A stretch of DNA of 64,000 nt. It comes from Ophioderma brevispina (Eukaryota > Echinodermata > Ophiuroidea > Amphilepidida > Ophiodermatidae). The notes below the pieces were generated by a model that was not told where the DNA came from, made no database searches, and saw only the letters and a list, made by a program, of their open reading frames with translations. The stretch is from positions 23,254 to 87,253 of the forward strand of contig JAMKCH010049292.1 of the NCBI GenBank assembly GCA_023653785.1, given 5' to 3'. The translations under genes and the position numbers were made by a program. Below, piece by piece: positions 12,061-25,149 of this stretch; within the stretch, counting starts at the first letter, position 1; every line of letters starts with the position of its first letter.

Positions 12061-13084
12061 CAGTGTGCTGACGTTTGTTGACATGATTTATATGAATTCC
12101 AATGCACAGAACCACTTTTCATTCATTTTTATGAAATTGAGCAAGTCAATTGGACTCGCTACTCACTAATATATCCCCGTCACAATTCATTTTTTGAAAT
12201 AGCGTCTACATACGCGCGCCGAGAGTTGCTGCGTGTACGCGCAGACTGTATTTCTTTTACGCGTTGTCATGTTTCTGTCTGGAGGGAATGCTGGTGTAGT
12301 CTTGATGCGGGAAAGGAATTTGACGGAGAGAGTTATAAATGTGATTTTCAGTATTGTGTCCTCATATTTCCAGTTTTTAAAGAATAACAGATGTAAACCA
12401 AAACCAAGTCATGGGCCATGTGAACAAGACTCAGTGCTCAATTTACCACTTGCACACATGCCACAAGTGGATTGTGATTTTCCTCGGTGATTGTAAAATT
12501 TCATTTACATGCCATGTGCATGTTACTTTTTGTATCACTCCTATCCCACCCAATTGTATTCACGCCAGTTGACTTGTAAAGCTTGGTACAGTATGAAAGA
12601 ATTCAACAACCAGCGACGACGGCGACAGGAATCCTGGCCATGCAATCAACAAACATGTTTTGATTGCTCGTCCATCTGTCCATTCTTACCATTACGCCGA
12701 AAAAAATTGACAGGGCTCCGCCGTCTGACGCCCGTTAGGGACTGTCAGTGCTAACAAAGTCCACAACCAGGCCTTTTAAAAAATAATTATAACATAACAC
12801 TGTGCACTAATGGCAATGATGGAGCAATATTCAAAAGGCAAACAAGCAAACCACAACAGGATCATTATCTTGTAGGCCTATCCTTTGCACCAATGGATTA
12901 ATTTGTTAACACTTAAGAACAGCATAGCCTATAGCAGTTTAAATGGTTAAAATATTCAATATTGCTGTGCTGGTCCAATCGAAAGTCGGGAGAAAAAACT
13001 ATGTCAGAAACCAAAGACTATATCCTCTTTTTTGCCTAAGAATGTGTTACTTATTTTCTTACTTGTTTACGTTTATTTTATATC
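12061..13084. other. No supported gene; locally CpG-rich
   Basis: The 12205-12250 stretch is CpG-rich (TACGCGCGCCGAG). Frames at 12233-12490 and 12509-12754 lack recognisable domains; the first starts with GTG. Nothing can be supported as an exon. Confidence 0.4.
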
Positions 13085-13088
13085 AACA

Positions 13089-13370
13089 CCACAATATTTC
13101 CATTGACCTCTGAATGACTTTGACCCAAAAGGACTCCTCAAAGTGACCATAAAACTCGTACGGCGAAACTTACCACCATTACCAAAACTCATATCCATAC
13201 GTCAAAGCACGGCCAAGTACCCGAACAACGATCCCGGGATGACCTTTGACCACAAAAATGACCCCTCCAAATCGTGACCACAAACCTTGTATGTCGCAGG
13301 CTCGACCACCACACAAATTCATATCCGTATGGAAAAGACGGTGAAACACAGTAAACAGGACAAACCCACA
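13089..13370 (+). repeat. DR1-containing satellite, two units
   Basis: The same roughly 125-bp unit as at 11150: TGACTTTGACCC at 13115 and TGACCTTTGACCA at 13240, followed by CTCGTACGGCGAA, CATATCCATACG and AAAGCACGGCCAAG. Inverse-oriented GGGGTCAAAGGTCAC lies nearby at 13416-13430. Confidence 0.7.
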
Positions 13371-13927
13371 AGCCCAGTTGATTTTTTAGTTAGTAATATA
13401 GGATTTTGACCAAAGGGGTCAAAGGTCACATAGGGCCTTGAGGTCAAAAGGGCACAGGTCCTCCAAGGTCATTTGCGATACCAGTAAGCGTCACTGGACC
13501 AGTGCGTTCTTTAGTTTGTACAGCATTTTAGTTTCAGACGTGTTTTTTATTGTAGATTGACAAAATGGGTCAAAAGGCATATTTATAGGGGTCATTAGAG
13601 CCACTTATATATACTCAATATGAGACTGGGTCCAGTGTTCTTTTGAATAGCGTGAAGGTAATCGGCAAATGTACATAAACAGTTAAATTCACACTCCAGG
13701 TTACCACGGCATGCCTTACAAGGATCTGTAATGCAGCAAGATGATAACAATCGTATATGCCTCTCTTTTACAGCCAATACATTGACGCTTGGTTGCAACG
13801 TAATAAGGATATCAGAGGGGTCATGTGATAATGGTAGCAGAGCAAATTGTCGGTTTTACGTGGGTTTTTTTTAAAAAAAAGAAAATTCTCTATAATTTTC
13901 GTATTTGTTTAGGCACTTTGAGGGAAT

Positions 13928-13950
13928 ATCCTCTATCAAAAATAGAGGAT
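13928..13950. repeat. Short perfect hairpin
   Basis: ATCCTCTAT and ATAGAGGAT form a 9-bp perfect stem with a CAAAA loop in AT-rich DNA. It is not followed by a tract that would mark a transcription end. Confidence 0.5.
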
Positions 13951-16900
13951 TATTATTGGACAATTACACTTGACTCTTGTTGAACAATTTTTGGAATTCT
14001 AGTCAAAAGGTTAATTAATTTCTGGCAGATGTGTTCGAAAGATTTCCACTTAGTATCGAATGCTTACCGCCACTTATTTAACATTTTCCGCTTTCAAACG
14101 AGCGGGATTTAAAAAGGTTAAAAGCGAATGTTAGGCCAATCATGTAGTGAGCACCGTCGGACACAAATATCTAAAAACCCGTCAAAAGTAAGGCAGCGTG
14201 TTTGTCGTCCCAACTCGCAATAGAATATAGTATCCCAATGTAAGGGTTATTAAAAATATTCCTTTTTTGAAGTATGCCCACGATGTAGCAAACGTGATAC
14301 CCTATTGTTTATCATATTTATAGGATCGATATTTATATTAGAAAAAACCTAATATATGAAATAAAGTACCTTAAACTTTCAAGGGACAACTTATAAATTC
14401 TAGAAATGGTTTCAAACAGTTCAAGGTGCCTTAAACCGGTCAACGTAGTGTACATGTTAAGAGAAAAAGCTCCGCTGGGCATGGTGGTATACATTGTCGC
14501 AACAATGTTCATTGTATCGAAAAACAGCCAACGAGAACTTAATAATGACAACCAGAAAAGGTTTCTCAGCGTACACCAAAATTGTTTCTCAAAGACCTCC
14601 AAAAATAGAACAAATATGACATAAACTAAAAATCTAAAAGTGCCGTCGAAAACCAAAACAACAACAACCAACAACCAAACTTTTCACCCATTCCTTATCA
14701 TAAACACTATGCATAGGCAGTTTATAAAGCCATAATGGGGAAAAAGGCTTGGGGGGCCCTTCTGCAAAGGCCGATACCACGATACCAAATTTGTTAAGGT
14801 ACGGACTTAATATTTTTGAAGTTTGCTTTCACTAAGTAGGCCAAATTATGATTTGCTGAAAATTCTTTGAGACGTGGTTGCAAAATACCCCGGTTATTAA
14901 CATAACGCAAGTCTGATCTCAAGTAGTAAAACAACTTCTTTTGTGTCATCTCTATATATACTAGTAGGGCGACCTTTCATCAGGGAAATTTGTTTACACT
15001 AAATCTAAACTCAAGTCAAATGAACTGTCACTTGTGTTTGACCTCAGTCCCTGTAAGCCCTCCTTGGGAGAGATTGGTAACACAATCGCCATTCATGTTC
15101 GCCAGAAAGAAGAACCCCACTAGAACGGGTTAATAGGTGCACACATATTAAACCAAATAGCCTTCAGTAAGAAAGACGACAAGCACGGCATCAAATGATG
15201 GTCCCAAAACTTGACAAAAAGATACAAAAAAGTTTACCAAACTGACTTCAGTCACTAAAATTTCCAAAAAATAAAACCTTTTTTGAATTTTTTAGTGTTT
15301 TTCATTTTTAACAATTTCCCGAATTTTCGGCGAAAACGGACATTAAACGGCCGACTAGTTTCGCAAAATTCGAGCGAATATTAAAAACAACACCGCTCTC
15401 GATGGCCATAATCCATCAATTCAATAATTGATGGATATTAAAAACTCTTACATTTTGAAGCAATCACTAATTTTTCTTTAGATTTCTTTATGTGTTTGAA
15501 TTGCTTAATTCCCATAGTTATTTGAATTGTATTTGTCACTTTGATATGATGGGCTTTATTTTAGGTGGCACACCGCCATAGCACCAGAGTTTTAACTTAA
15601 GACTATGAGCATATTACTTAATACATAAATTAACTGAAGCAGTGGATGCCCATTACTACATGAAAGATTTTGTTATAACTAAGTTTACAATTCAATGACT
15701 AGATGAACCATGGGCATTAAAGATCTCATGATGTACTTTTCAGCCACTTTGACCAGACTGTGACGGAAAACATTCCAGAAATGGGTTATTGTTAAAAAGA
15801 TATTCTGATGAAGTAACATCTCTTTGACCCTTTTAGTATTGCCATTGCCTCCAAAACAGTCCAAGCATGGTACATTCTGTCCGAGTAGTATAAAGCGTAA
15901 GATTACATAAGGTCAGTGCCGGTTGTAGAGTACATTGAAGGATACACATTGCTGAAATAGCATTGTACGTGGAGTACGAGATAGCTTGTGAATGTAATTA
16001 TCGACAGCTGCTTATAGATAATCTAAACCACAACCTAGGTTTGGTCTATGCACTGCAGTCACAAAATATTTGATTATCACCTTCCGATTTTAAATCCTTG
16101 TTTGTGATCAATCAAGAACCCCATGCTACATGACTTAATGCTTTATGATGAAAATTCAGCACTGAAGTAACCGCAAAACAAATACAATGTATGCCTTTGG
16201 GTTAGGTTGTATTGACTCTATAAATAATGTATACAATATATATCCATGATTACATAATATGTCATTAAATCCTACCTAAATTTAACCAAGTCAGTTAAAA
16301 TAGAACTGACAGTTTATCCAAACAAGAATGCCACACTAACAAATATCCGACGTACATATTCTACTTTACAACCCCTTTCTATATTGAAGGGGACCAGCCA
16401 TACAGGTAGATTTAAAGTGGAACAACTAGATAATGGGATGAAGTCTGACATGAATTTATTCTAATTTTGTTGCAGGCAATACTTTCACAGATTTACTTTT
16501 TTTATTTTTTAAGTATTTAATCTTTAGAGTGTTTTTGTTGTCTTATTCAAACCATCAAGCACTCTTAATTTATGCTCCATGTGATATAGCAAGAATAAAT
16601 CAAATTCTACATAAAAAACAAAATCCTAACATTGTGTGCGAGAACAATATCCAAAGAGGTTGCTAATGAAAATAGCTTCAAGGGCCTCTGGCCCACTTCT
16701 TTAAAGGTATTTTTGGCTCAGTGCAGATGAGTTAGAGCTGATTACAGTATTCCTGACATGTACTCTATGCTCATACATGGGTTGCGATATTCCTATATTT
16801 AACAGAGGTTTCTTATTCTAATTTGACTTATGGGCACTCTAAAACACTGATAACAAACATCAGACAGTCCTCCCCTACCTTCATGCCCAAATATCACCTC

Positions 16901-17400
16901 CTTATGTCAAAGCATAACAAACTTCACAGTGGACAGACAGACTCAATCTCATGTTTTAGTATAGATTTTTAGCTCAATAATGAATACTATGAAGAACATT
17001 TTTCAATGCAAAGCTCTAAACCAAGACTAGGCAGAGTGAGTGGAAATGAATGTCATTCTTTTCCAAGGATTGGGTTAGAGGAAATTAGAATTCACATTTA
17101 AAACATGGTTGCAAAATATAAATTCTGGCATGTGAATCCATGCCATGTCAATGATTGTTCCAAATCAAATCAGAACAACAAATTAGAGCATCCCAATTCC
17201 TGGACTCAATTTATTACAGATTTACAAATTCAATAACATTCAATACAACAGTCCCAATTCATTCATTCACATACTATTATATGACCTCTAGGCTATGTAG
17301 CCTTACAGGCTTTTAAGCAAAGGACCTAAGGACCACGGTTCTACACGAGCAATATTTCGTTGTTGTGTTGTAATATTCGTATTGTGTTAATACTGTAATA
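13951..17400. other. Long gene-free AT-rich stretch
   Basis: I see no recognisable exon, RNA gene or repeat pair in about 3.4 kb, apart from an 11-bp perfect hairpin at 15411-15436 (ATCCATCAATT, loop CAAT). The minus frame 14333-14674 is hydrophobic because of AT-rich codons and has no domain. This could be intron or intergenic DNA. Confidence 0.45.
15411..15436. repeat. 11-bp perfect hairpin
   Basis: ATCCATCAATT (15411-15421) pairs with AATTGATGGAT (15426-15436) across a four-base loop. Confidence 0.55.
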
Positions 17401-17406
17401 ATTTAC

Positions 17407-17742
17407 AAAGGTCCTGGTCACACGGTGAGAATATTGTAATCATGTCGTAGACATTTCTGGACAGACGAGCACAAGGTCAACAACACGGTTCATTGCGTAA
17501 GCATGGTAGTAACCTACGAAATGCGGTCACACAGCGAATTTGCCCAGTAAATTACGAAAGTACCATGGTAGAACGCGGCCCAACGACGGGGAAATTATCA
17601 TCGTTAGTTATTACGACAAGTACGATGGTACAACGACGACATGTCGTCTTAAGTGGGTAACAAGCGATTTATTGTAGTACTAATGTATTACTATTGTAGT
17701 AAACTACGAAAAAAAAAACTCGTGTGACCCCGGTCTCAGGTA
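17407..17742. mobile_element. CpG-containing foldback-like element with GTCACACG ends
   Basis: The left end AAGGTCCTGGTCACACGG and the right end, reverse-complemented GAGACCGGGGTCACACGAG, are inverted. The interior is full of ACGAC/TACGAA motifs and palindromic GTACCATGGTA-like words, unlike the AT-rich flanks. It shares GGTCACACAGC with the element ending at 27926. There is no coding capacity, and the target duplication is unclear. Confidence 0.5.
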
Positions 17743-18360
17743 AATGTCAAAAAAGTACCAACAGCTCACCTCCCCCTCTGTTATGGCCTTTATCTACTGG
17801 CAAGGATGTGGACGGGGAAATTTCAGACTTCCTTATTTATCAGATAACTTCCAGGTTACTTCTTCTCCATTGTTATCAAAAAACATGGTGGAAACAACAA
17901 ATGATTTATTAAAAAAAATACTATAATAGTGGAGTTGTACTGTGAGCGTCAAAGATAAAATCAGAAGATAAGATTCTTAAAAAATAACTAGAATCATATA
18001 TTTTGAACTAAAACAGATGAATTCTTACAGAGGGACTTGGGACAGATTAAATCATTCTTATCATCTCCCCTGGTGATAAGGAGAAAAAAATTTTCTATGT
18101 ATACAGTAATTCAAATTCAGAACAGATTCAATCCATTACGCCTCTTGGTAAACTAGCTTTGGCTTGACGATTCATAAGATCAATAAAATTATTTTCCACA
18201 CAGCCATAAATGTTTTTTTCCCCCTGAACTTTTACACTGGGTAGTCATTTGGCAACCATTGTGGCAGTTCCTGTTGGGACAATGTCAGTGGGAGGGGGAT
18301 AATGTGGAGACAATCCAAATGGTCCTTTGGATTTGCCTTGTTAAGGCAAATTTTGAGGGT

Positions 18361-18600
18361 TTTTAAAAGATGGGTATCTGACTGCAACTTAATCCCATTT
18401 CTCCATCAAAACTGAAATTTATATGTACAGCAGAAGTTCATTTTTCTCGTTACCCAGTGAAATTTTAGGCCCAGGTTATAAACAAAAAATGTCTATAAAT
18501 GTGGTAACCACATTTATTAACAAACACTGTCCTATGGCAAATTTAGTGCACATATTATATTTACCTCTACTAACCAAATGGTGGATGACTCAACTCACGT
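18361..18600 (+). mobile_element. MITE family C, copy 2
   Basis: Shares with 484-797 the order TTTTAAAAGATGGGTATCTG, CCCATTTCTCCATCAA, CAGTGAAATTTTAGGCCCA, AAAATGTCT, ACACTGTCCTATGGCAAATT and AGTGCACATATTA. The right terminus has decayed. Confidence 0.55.
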
Positions 18601-18686
18601 AGTTGTAATCAGACGGTGTTTGCGTTGATATGCCTTCTATATGAGGGGAGACATCATAGAAAATTAAGGTCACCGACTTTAAATGT

Positions 18687-19059
18687 TTAAAGGTGGCTTT
18701 CGTGATTCCAGCACCTCCTGTTTTATTCATTGTTCACTAGATTATCATGAGAAAAGTCTTTCACAACTGTGTAGTTGGTCCCGCTTTGCGGTTTTTAAAA
18801 AATGTTTGGGTTTGTTTTTTTTTTTTTTGTTAAAATGGGCAAATGCGTATTTCCACGTCCATAGGCCACATGTTGATAATTTGTGTCCGTTTCGGACAGA
18901 AAATACAAAATTGCAATTTCTTACAGATACGACCGACTTTACATGTAAGATTTAGGTATCAGGGGATTACTAATGTTAGTGGTTCCGATGACATAAAATT
19001 CAATTGTTTGGGGTAAGTTGGGGGGAACGAAGGCTGTGGATCACGAGATGCCCCTTTAA
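18687..19059 (+). mobile_element. MITE family A, complete copy
   Basis: Starts TTAAAGGTGGCTTTCGTGATTCC and ends GGATCACGAGATGCCCCTTTAA, an inverted pair of about 20 bp. TTAA is at both ends (18687-18690, 19056-19059). Inner blocks (GGTAAGTTGGGGGGAACGAAGG, GTGTCCGTTTCGGACAG) match the copies at 6518 and 32930. A 90-codon frame inside is incidental. Confidence 0.75.
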
Positions 19060-20160
19060 GTATGAAAAACAACACGGCCTTTCTCCTTGAAGTATTTTTT
19101 AGCTCAATTTTAATAAAAATTTTTAAAAGTTGAAATTTGGTGGGATCACTGAAAATACAGACAGGGCAGGGGGCAGGAAAAAAAAATGCAATTATTTTCC
19201 CGGGAAGCTAGTCAAATTGCTCAGAGATTTCCAAACCATTTTAGTTTCTTTGTCTGAATGTAAAATTTCCCTCCAAATGGTCAATTTCCCGGAAGGAGAC
19301 GTCATAGTTCCCCACTTTTTCCCACATGCAGACAGGTACTCTGCCCTAATACTTATGATGGCCCATATGGTATGATATCCACTAATATTTGCACAATTTC
19401 TTGCAAAAGCCAGCTTGAAAATCTCAGTTTGTATATTCATTTAAAGGTTGCTCTTTTTCCTCAAACCTAGTAGATTTAGGAGTCATCCAAAATGTGGGCT
19501 AGTTTTCATTATGCCACAAAGCATTGTGTGAGAGGGGGGTGTTGTTAAAATGACTCCTTCAGGTTATTGCAAAAAGTGATTTGTTTTTTTATGAAAAATG
19601 TTCAGAACAAATGAAATATGGGAATGAAAATGAAAATTTTCTGTGCTATTTTTGTTGTCATTTTCTCATAACACATGCAGACTAACTCTGATACTTTTAA
19701 GAGTAAAACTTTTTTATGTAGGGTTAGGGGTTCGGGGTAGCATTATGTATTAGATAATATTGTATTTAATATTGTACGGGCTATTTTTGAAAACTGGGTT
19801 AGAGACATGCTTGTATTAATTTCTTTCAAAATTTAAATTTGCAAAAGTAGCAATATTTACATAATTAATTCTAACCCAAACAAAGGCCCTAACCCTAACT
19901 GAGAATAATGTTAAAAATCAAACAAAGGAATAGGTTAGGGAAACAGAATTTGCTCTAACATCAAATACTCATAACAAAGGCAAATTTCCCAAAAAAATTC
20001 TCCCTAAATAAAAATATGTACTCTTAATCATCAGCATACAGTTGGTTACCATCAGACTAGTTTACATGCACATGTAACAATTACCTGAGATACACATAAA
20101 CTACATCAGCTGGAAAATCTATAACCCATTACAGGCCTAAAATAGACAAAATTCTAGTCC
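19060..20160. other. No supported gene; contains TTAGGG-like words
   Basis: AT-rich. GTAGGGTTAGGGGTT (about 19719-19733) and, inverted, CCCTAACCCTAACT (about 19888-19901) face each other across about 155 bp. That pattern fits an old short inverted-repeat element better than a telomere. Confidence 0.4.
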
Positions 20161-20164
20161 TTTA

Positions 20165-20335
20165 CTGTAATTATTAAAAGCGCGCACTTTGATTGGTTAG
20201 TTTAATACTGCCCATTATTCTGATAGGGGGTCGCGATTACGCCCTGATGCATGATGCAAAGCAAACATTCTTTTCGGCACGTGTCACCTTTACGCGGAGG
20301 AAACAGGGCTCGCGCTGTAAAGACGTAAAAACTGT
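20165..20335. repeat. CpG-containing interspersed-repeat-like patch
   Basis: AAAGCGCGCACTTTGATTGGTT, then GGGGTCGCGATTACGCCC and CACGTGTCACC stand out from the AT-rich surroundings. A related GAGCATTCTGATTGGCTAATT occurs at 47211. No boundaries are seen. Confidence 0.25.
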
Positions 20336-22110
20336 ACATTTTAAATAGTAAGAAATTGCCATTTTTTCGGTTATGATTTCATTTATTTAAAATAATAAAT
20401 TGGAATAGAAATAAAATGGTGACAATGTCCATTGTTTTATGCAGAATAATGTGTCCCCGGCAGTAAAAACATTTGAATACTGGGTCTCGTTCGCCTCCCC
20501 ATTATTCATGTTTACTTGCCTCGGACAGTCTGGCATAACATGAATATCTTACCCTTTATTTCTTAATTACGGGTCCTTTATGGTCCAAGTTAAGTTCTTT
20601 ACTTAGAAGAAATGATCCTGCTGCAAAATTGAGGAGCTAGAAAATTGAAATCATTTTTTGTACGATTCACATAAAAATTTCCATTAAACCCTATACACAG
20701 TTTTTCGTGTGAATCAGGAAAGCAATTGTTAAAGGATGCCAATGAGAGATTTCACATATCAGGTGTACCTAAAATATCACCATTGAAAAGGGGGGATTTA
20801 AAAAGTGAAATGTTTGTTTGTAATACAAAAATTGTGAAATTTAATAATTCTGTATCGACAAAACAAAATTCAAGCCTTGTTTATATTGAAATATAAGCAA
20901 ATTTCAAAATCACCTTTTCCTCTCTTTTTAAGACATTTTGTAGCCAATCAAGGTAAGACAATTATGAGTGTCTAATCTATATAAAGTACTATTTAGACAT
21001 TATTGGGTGCCTCAAAATCTCTCGCTGAACCTGTTAAATTCAAGATACGAACATTAGCTAAGAGATCAATTTACAACTCGGGAATTCCCCTATATCTTTG
21101 TCACATTAAAAATATTACCAAAATTGAATGGGGATGTAATAAATTTGAGGCTTCCTCCAGGATTCAGATTACTCAATCCTTAAAAGTTGGGAGGAGGGTG
21201 TTTAGGGGGATTATTCCCAAATCCGGTTACTCAAGCTCACACAGCACAGGGATGTATTTCTTCAGCTTCCTATAGAACAGGACCTTAACGATAGGCCTTT
21301 ACCTTCCTGTACTTTATGGCCATGGGTAATCGTGAAGGACACGTGTTACAATTCACTCCCACTACATACAAATGGTTGAATTGGACATATTCCTACTATG
21401 GCAAAAAAAGGTTTAAGTTATAGAATGTGCTGCTTTAGCCAGAGTTCAGGGTGAAATACTATAAATCATATTTCACAGCTGTTGAACCAATACAAATTGT
21501 CTCTTTTATTTTTATAACAAAGTTTAAGCGGTGGCCAGTCTGGTCAACAATTTTGACAACTGATGTAAGAGGGACTTGCAAGAGCTATGCAAAAAACCAT
21601 TGCAGGCCAATCTTGCCATATGGGGGGGGGGGTCCTCAAGTTGGTTTGGGTAGGGACGTGTCTCTGGGAGTCTGGAACATAGAAACATATATAATCTATA
21701 CCAATTTTTGCCAAAAAATGTATCCATAGCTATACCAGGGAATGCAAATTTGATGCAAAACTTAACCTAAAATTTGCCATTTCTTAAAATTTTGGACATT
21801 TTAAGCAAATTTGGAACAATTTGGCTTCAGATTGAGGAATTGGACTAATTTTCCAAACACAGTTACAAAATTTTTGACTTATGATAGAGAAAATATGAAT
21901 AATTTCCACAAATTTGATTAAAAATTGGTAAAAACGACTCATTGCATATACAACAATTAGCATGAAAACTAATTTTCCACAAATTTGATAAAATTGTTAA
22001 AAACAACTCATTGCTAGACCACAAGTAGCATGAAAAGAGGTCACTGATATACCAGAAGGCTGACAATGATACGATGTTTGCGGCACTTCCCTGTATGGTC
22101 AATTTGTGTG
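20336..22110. other. No supported gene
   Basis: AT-rich. Short frames at 21003-21275 and 21451-21729 show no domain. Two near-identical stretches (TTTTCCACAAATTTGAT, near 21899 and 21973) form a 75-bp direct repeat. Confidence 0.4.
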
Positions 22111-22364
22111 AGTACTACCCTCCTCCGGGTGATCGGTGTGGGCCCAAGGGTCCCTGGTTTGAGACCAACCCAAATGTCACAATCTTCTTCTCTAATTCTA
22201 TAATTCCTTCACTCTCGCCCCAAACATAGGTTAGAAAAACAGGATGGGGTGTTACGTCGTTCATACTACACTGAAACGTGCCCAAGTGCTCGATTATGGT
22301 CTCTGTCCAGTATACTGCATTGCGGTTACTGCAACCGAGTTCCAATCTATTTTAACTGTAGCAG

Positions 22365-22445
22365 GTTACATTGAGTTACTGCAGTGAGGTGATGTAATCG
22401 GTACTGGCACTGCGCAGTGCAGCGTCGTATGAACGAACCTTTAGG
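22365..22445 (-). repeat. TGCA-rich interspersed repeat, fragment
   Basis: Read on the minus strand this gives CTAAAGGTTCGTTCATACG, CGCTGCACTGCGCAGTGCC and later CTCACTGCAGTAACTC. That layout resembles the repeats at 24172 and 56630. Confidence 0.4.
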
Positions 22446-24170
22446 ATAAGTACCACATCTTAAAAAAAAAATCATCAATTCACTTGTGTCAAATCATCTA
22501 TGTATGCCACATTTAAATCAATTCCTCAGGCAATCCAAATGTGAGAACATAGCTGCCTTTTGACACATACCATGTACAGCATTACATAATTCATAATATG
22601 AGCGAATTGGCTATTGGGCACAGTAAATGTGGGGTCTTCACAAGTTGAGAAACAACGAATAAGAGTTGAGGCATACAAAATATTAAATGAAAACATTGCA
22701 AATGGAAGTGTACTTAATGATTTGTAATTAACATATCAACAAATGAGATTATTCACTTTGACAACATAAAAAATAAAAAGGGAATAACACACATAAATGG
22801 GGATTTAGTGGTCAGAAAAACAAGGGGAATCCTCAAGTCGGCTAGATATATAATTGTTATTTCTGTGGATAATAAGAGGCAGCAATCTCCAGTGTATTCG
22901 AAGCAAACTTTTCCTGGCCTCTTTGAAATCACAAACTCTATGCTGAAAGTAAATAAGCTAAGTCACTCATCCCAGTTTAGTATTGCCTTTTGATGGCATC
23001 AAAACTAGTTCCTAATTACTGTGCACTTCCTAAAATGCTAACAATAATTGGACTCCAGGCTCAGTTTTGATAATTGATGTGAGGGGTATGGGGCAGGATA
23101 ATTATGAGGGTAGAATAATAAACATTTTGTTTACTGGCTGTTTCTGCAATGTTAACATGCTATGGGTAATATTGCTAATAAAGAATACAAGAATGAAAGA
23201 TGTAACCGTTACTGTCTCCAATACAACCACAACATGTATGCCTTTATGTGATATATTGACCCTACCACCAAGAAACAGACATGGCCCATAGCATCAAACA
23301 GATAATTGATTGCAACTGGGTGGCGGCAGGTTGCAAATATCTGCAGTAATGAAATGGTTAATTTGGTGTAAATGGGAGAGACAGTGCATGGACTAAGTGG
23401 GCACAAAAGGCAACTGCATTGGAGTACAGCAAAGTCAGAGTCCCTTACATATTTTTGAAATGGATTGATGACAGGTTGCAGTGGACTTAATTAGATGGAG
23501 GAAATGGTTCAAAGCGGCTGGTTTATTAGTGAAAAATTGGGGCTGATAACAAGGCTCTCTCAACCAAGTCAGCTGTTTAATAATATATTTTTATCTGTAA
23601 CAAATAATTTGATTGTTCTTCTAAAATTTATTGCATTTGTTAAGTACTACCAAAAAGCATATTCAACAAGCATGTGGGAATTTGTTCATCTTGGTTAAGA
23701 AAAACCATTAAGTGTTTTGATATCTTTGGTAAATCGTAGACTAAATTTGCAACAACGCTTGCCAGAAGAAATGGTTGTGCCTTTTACTGTTATGATGAAC
23801 ATATGGCTATTTTAATCAAAGAAATATCACAGTAATGTGTACTAAAAAGGGAAAGATTACAGAACACCCCTATTTAAAGTCTGACACGCTACAAGACTTG
23901 AAAGGTAATCTTTGTAAGAATCCACTTTCGCCAGGAGCATAACAGTCGATATTTACCCCTATTAACACATGTGGCACAATCGAGAGAAATGAGTCAAATG
24001 TCAGATTTAATATGGTTGTCACATTAGGTTGATGACATTGTTATAAAATCAAACCAATTGAATAGATCATTTGGTTAAATGAGGAAATTTCAATCTGTAA
24101 AACAATAGAACCTTCAGCACTTGTTTTGTCCAACAACTCAAATGAATAGTTCTGACATCTGACTAAAGGT
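22446..24170. other. No supported gene
   Basis: AT-rich spacer or intron. Frames of 60-75 codons (22808, 23067, 23209, 23495) have no recognisable domain. Confidence 0.4.
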
Positions 24171-24171
24171 A

Positions 24172-24335
24172 CCTTCATACCTCACTGCACTGTGCATTGC
24201 ATTGCTTATATCACTCTCTGCCACAACTCAACGCAACTCACTGCAAATCTAGTTAAAATGAATTGCAGTACTGTGATGCAGTATTTTGAATAGAGACTAC
24301 AGTTTGGCCAACACAGATGCAGAGCAGTTCAAACA
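24172..24335 (+). repeat. TGCA-rich interspersed repeat, copy
   Basis: CTAAAGGTACCTTCATACC, CACTGCACTGTGCATTGCATTGC, CGCAACTCACTGCAAATC and GTGATGCAGTATTTTG occur in the same order on the minus strand of 56630-56855. It is built from overlapping TGCA/CACTGC words. Confidence 0.6.
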
Positions 24336-25149
24336 AACCTCAATTTACCTTGATCATATCACATATGCTGGGACCACAATCAGAAGTACACCATGCACTG
24401 TACTGATTTCATCACAGCTTCTAAAGGATATGTATACCCATCTAATATGAAGGTATTATGTGTGAACACAGAATCAAACAAAAGCCGACAAACCACACAA
24501 CAATTTTAATACATCATTTTAAATGGCGTAGGTGTGAGAGGCACCCATTTTCTCATGGCCAAATTCATCTACTAATAGGTCACTGCTGACCAATCTGACA
24601 GGATGTGAATCCTTTCCACATTACACTTTTGTGTAACCCAGAATAACCACTGCCCTTCTGTCCTATTGCCCAACTCTTCCTGTCTACCTACCGCTCATAA
24701 CTCCTAATCTTGGCTTGAGAGGAAATAATATTTCACTTGATCAAAGTGTTGGCAATGAACTTTGATCATTAAAGTCGTATGATATGATTTGCATCTTTTT
24801 TGTGTACACTTGATGGATGCTTCCCATGAAAAAGCAAACAACAAAAAATATATCCAAATGGCTTTTGCCTCGCAACAGATACCAATACTTGGATTGTATA
24901 TTACAATCAGCTAATGGGTGATTCAATCAACGTTTTTTCATGCTTGAAAGTTAATAACAAAAATACTGACGCCAACAAAACATCTATCGATCATAAAGCA
25001 GAACTTTAATGTGTCATGTGCCAGAAACCTTTTTATTTTCCATTTATGTTCCTAAAATGGATTTTATCTACTTTTTTTTGCAGACAAGGTTTTTTTTTTC
25101 ATTTTCAATTCATTGTACAGATTTCTAAAAAGGCACCTGTTTTTCCTTA
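24336..25149. other. No supported gene
   Basis: AT-rich sequence up to the TTA that flanks the next element. Nothing is recognised. Confidence 0.4.

Noticed and set aside
19719..19901. Interstitial telomere (TTAGGG)
   Set aside because: Only one or two degenerate units on each side, facing each other. It fits an old inverted-repeat element better.
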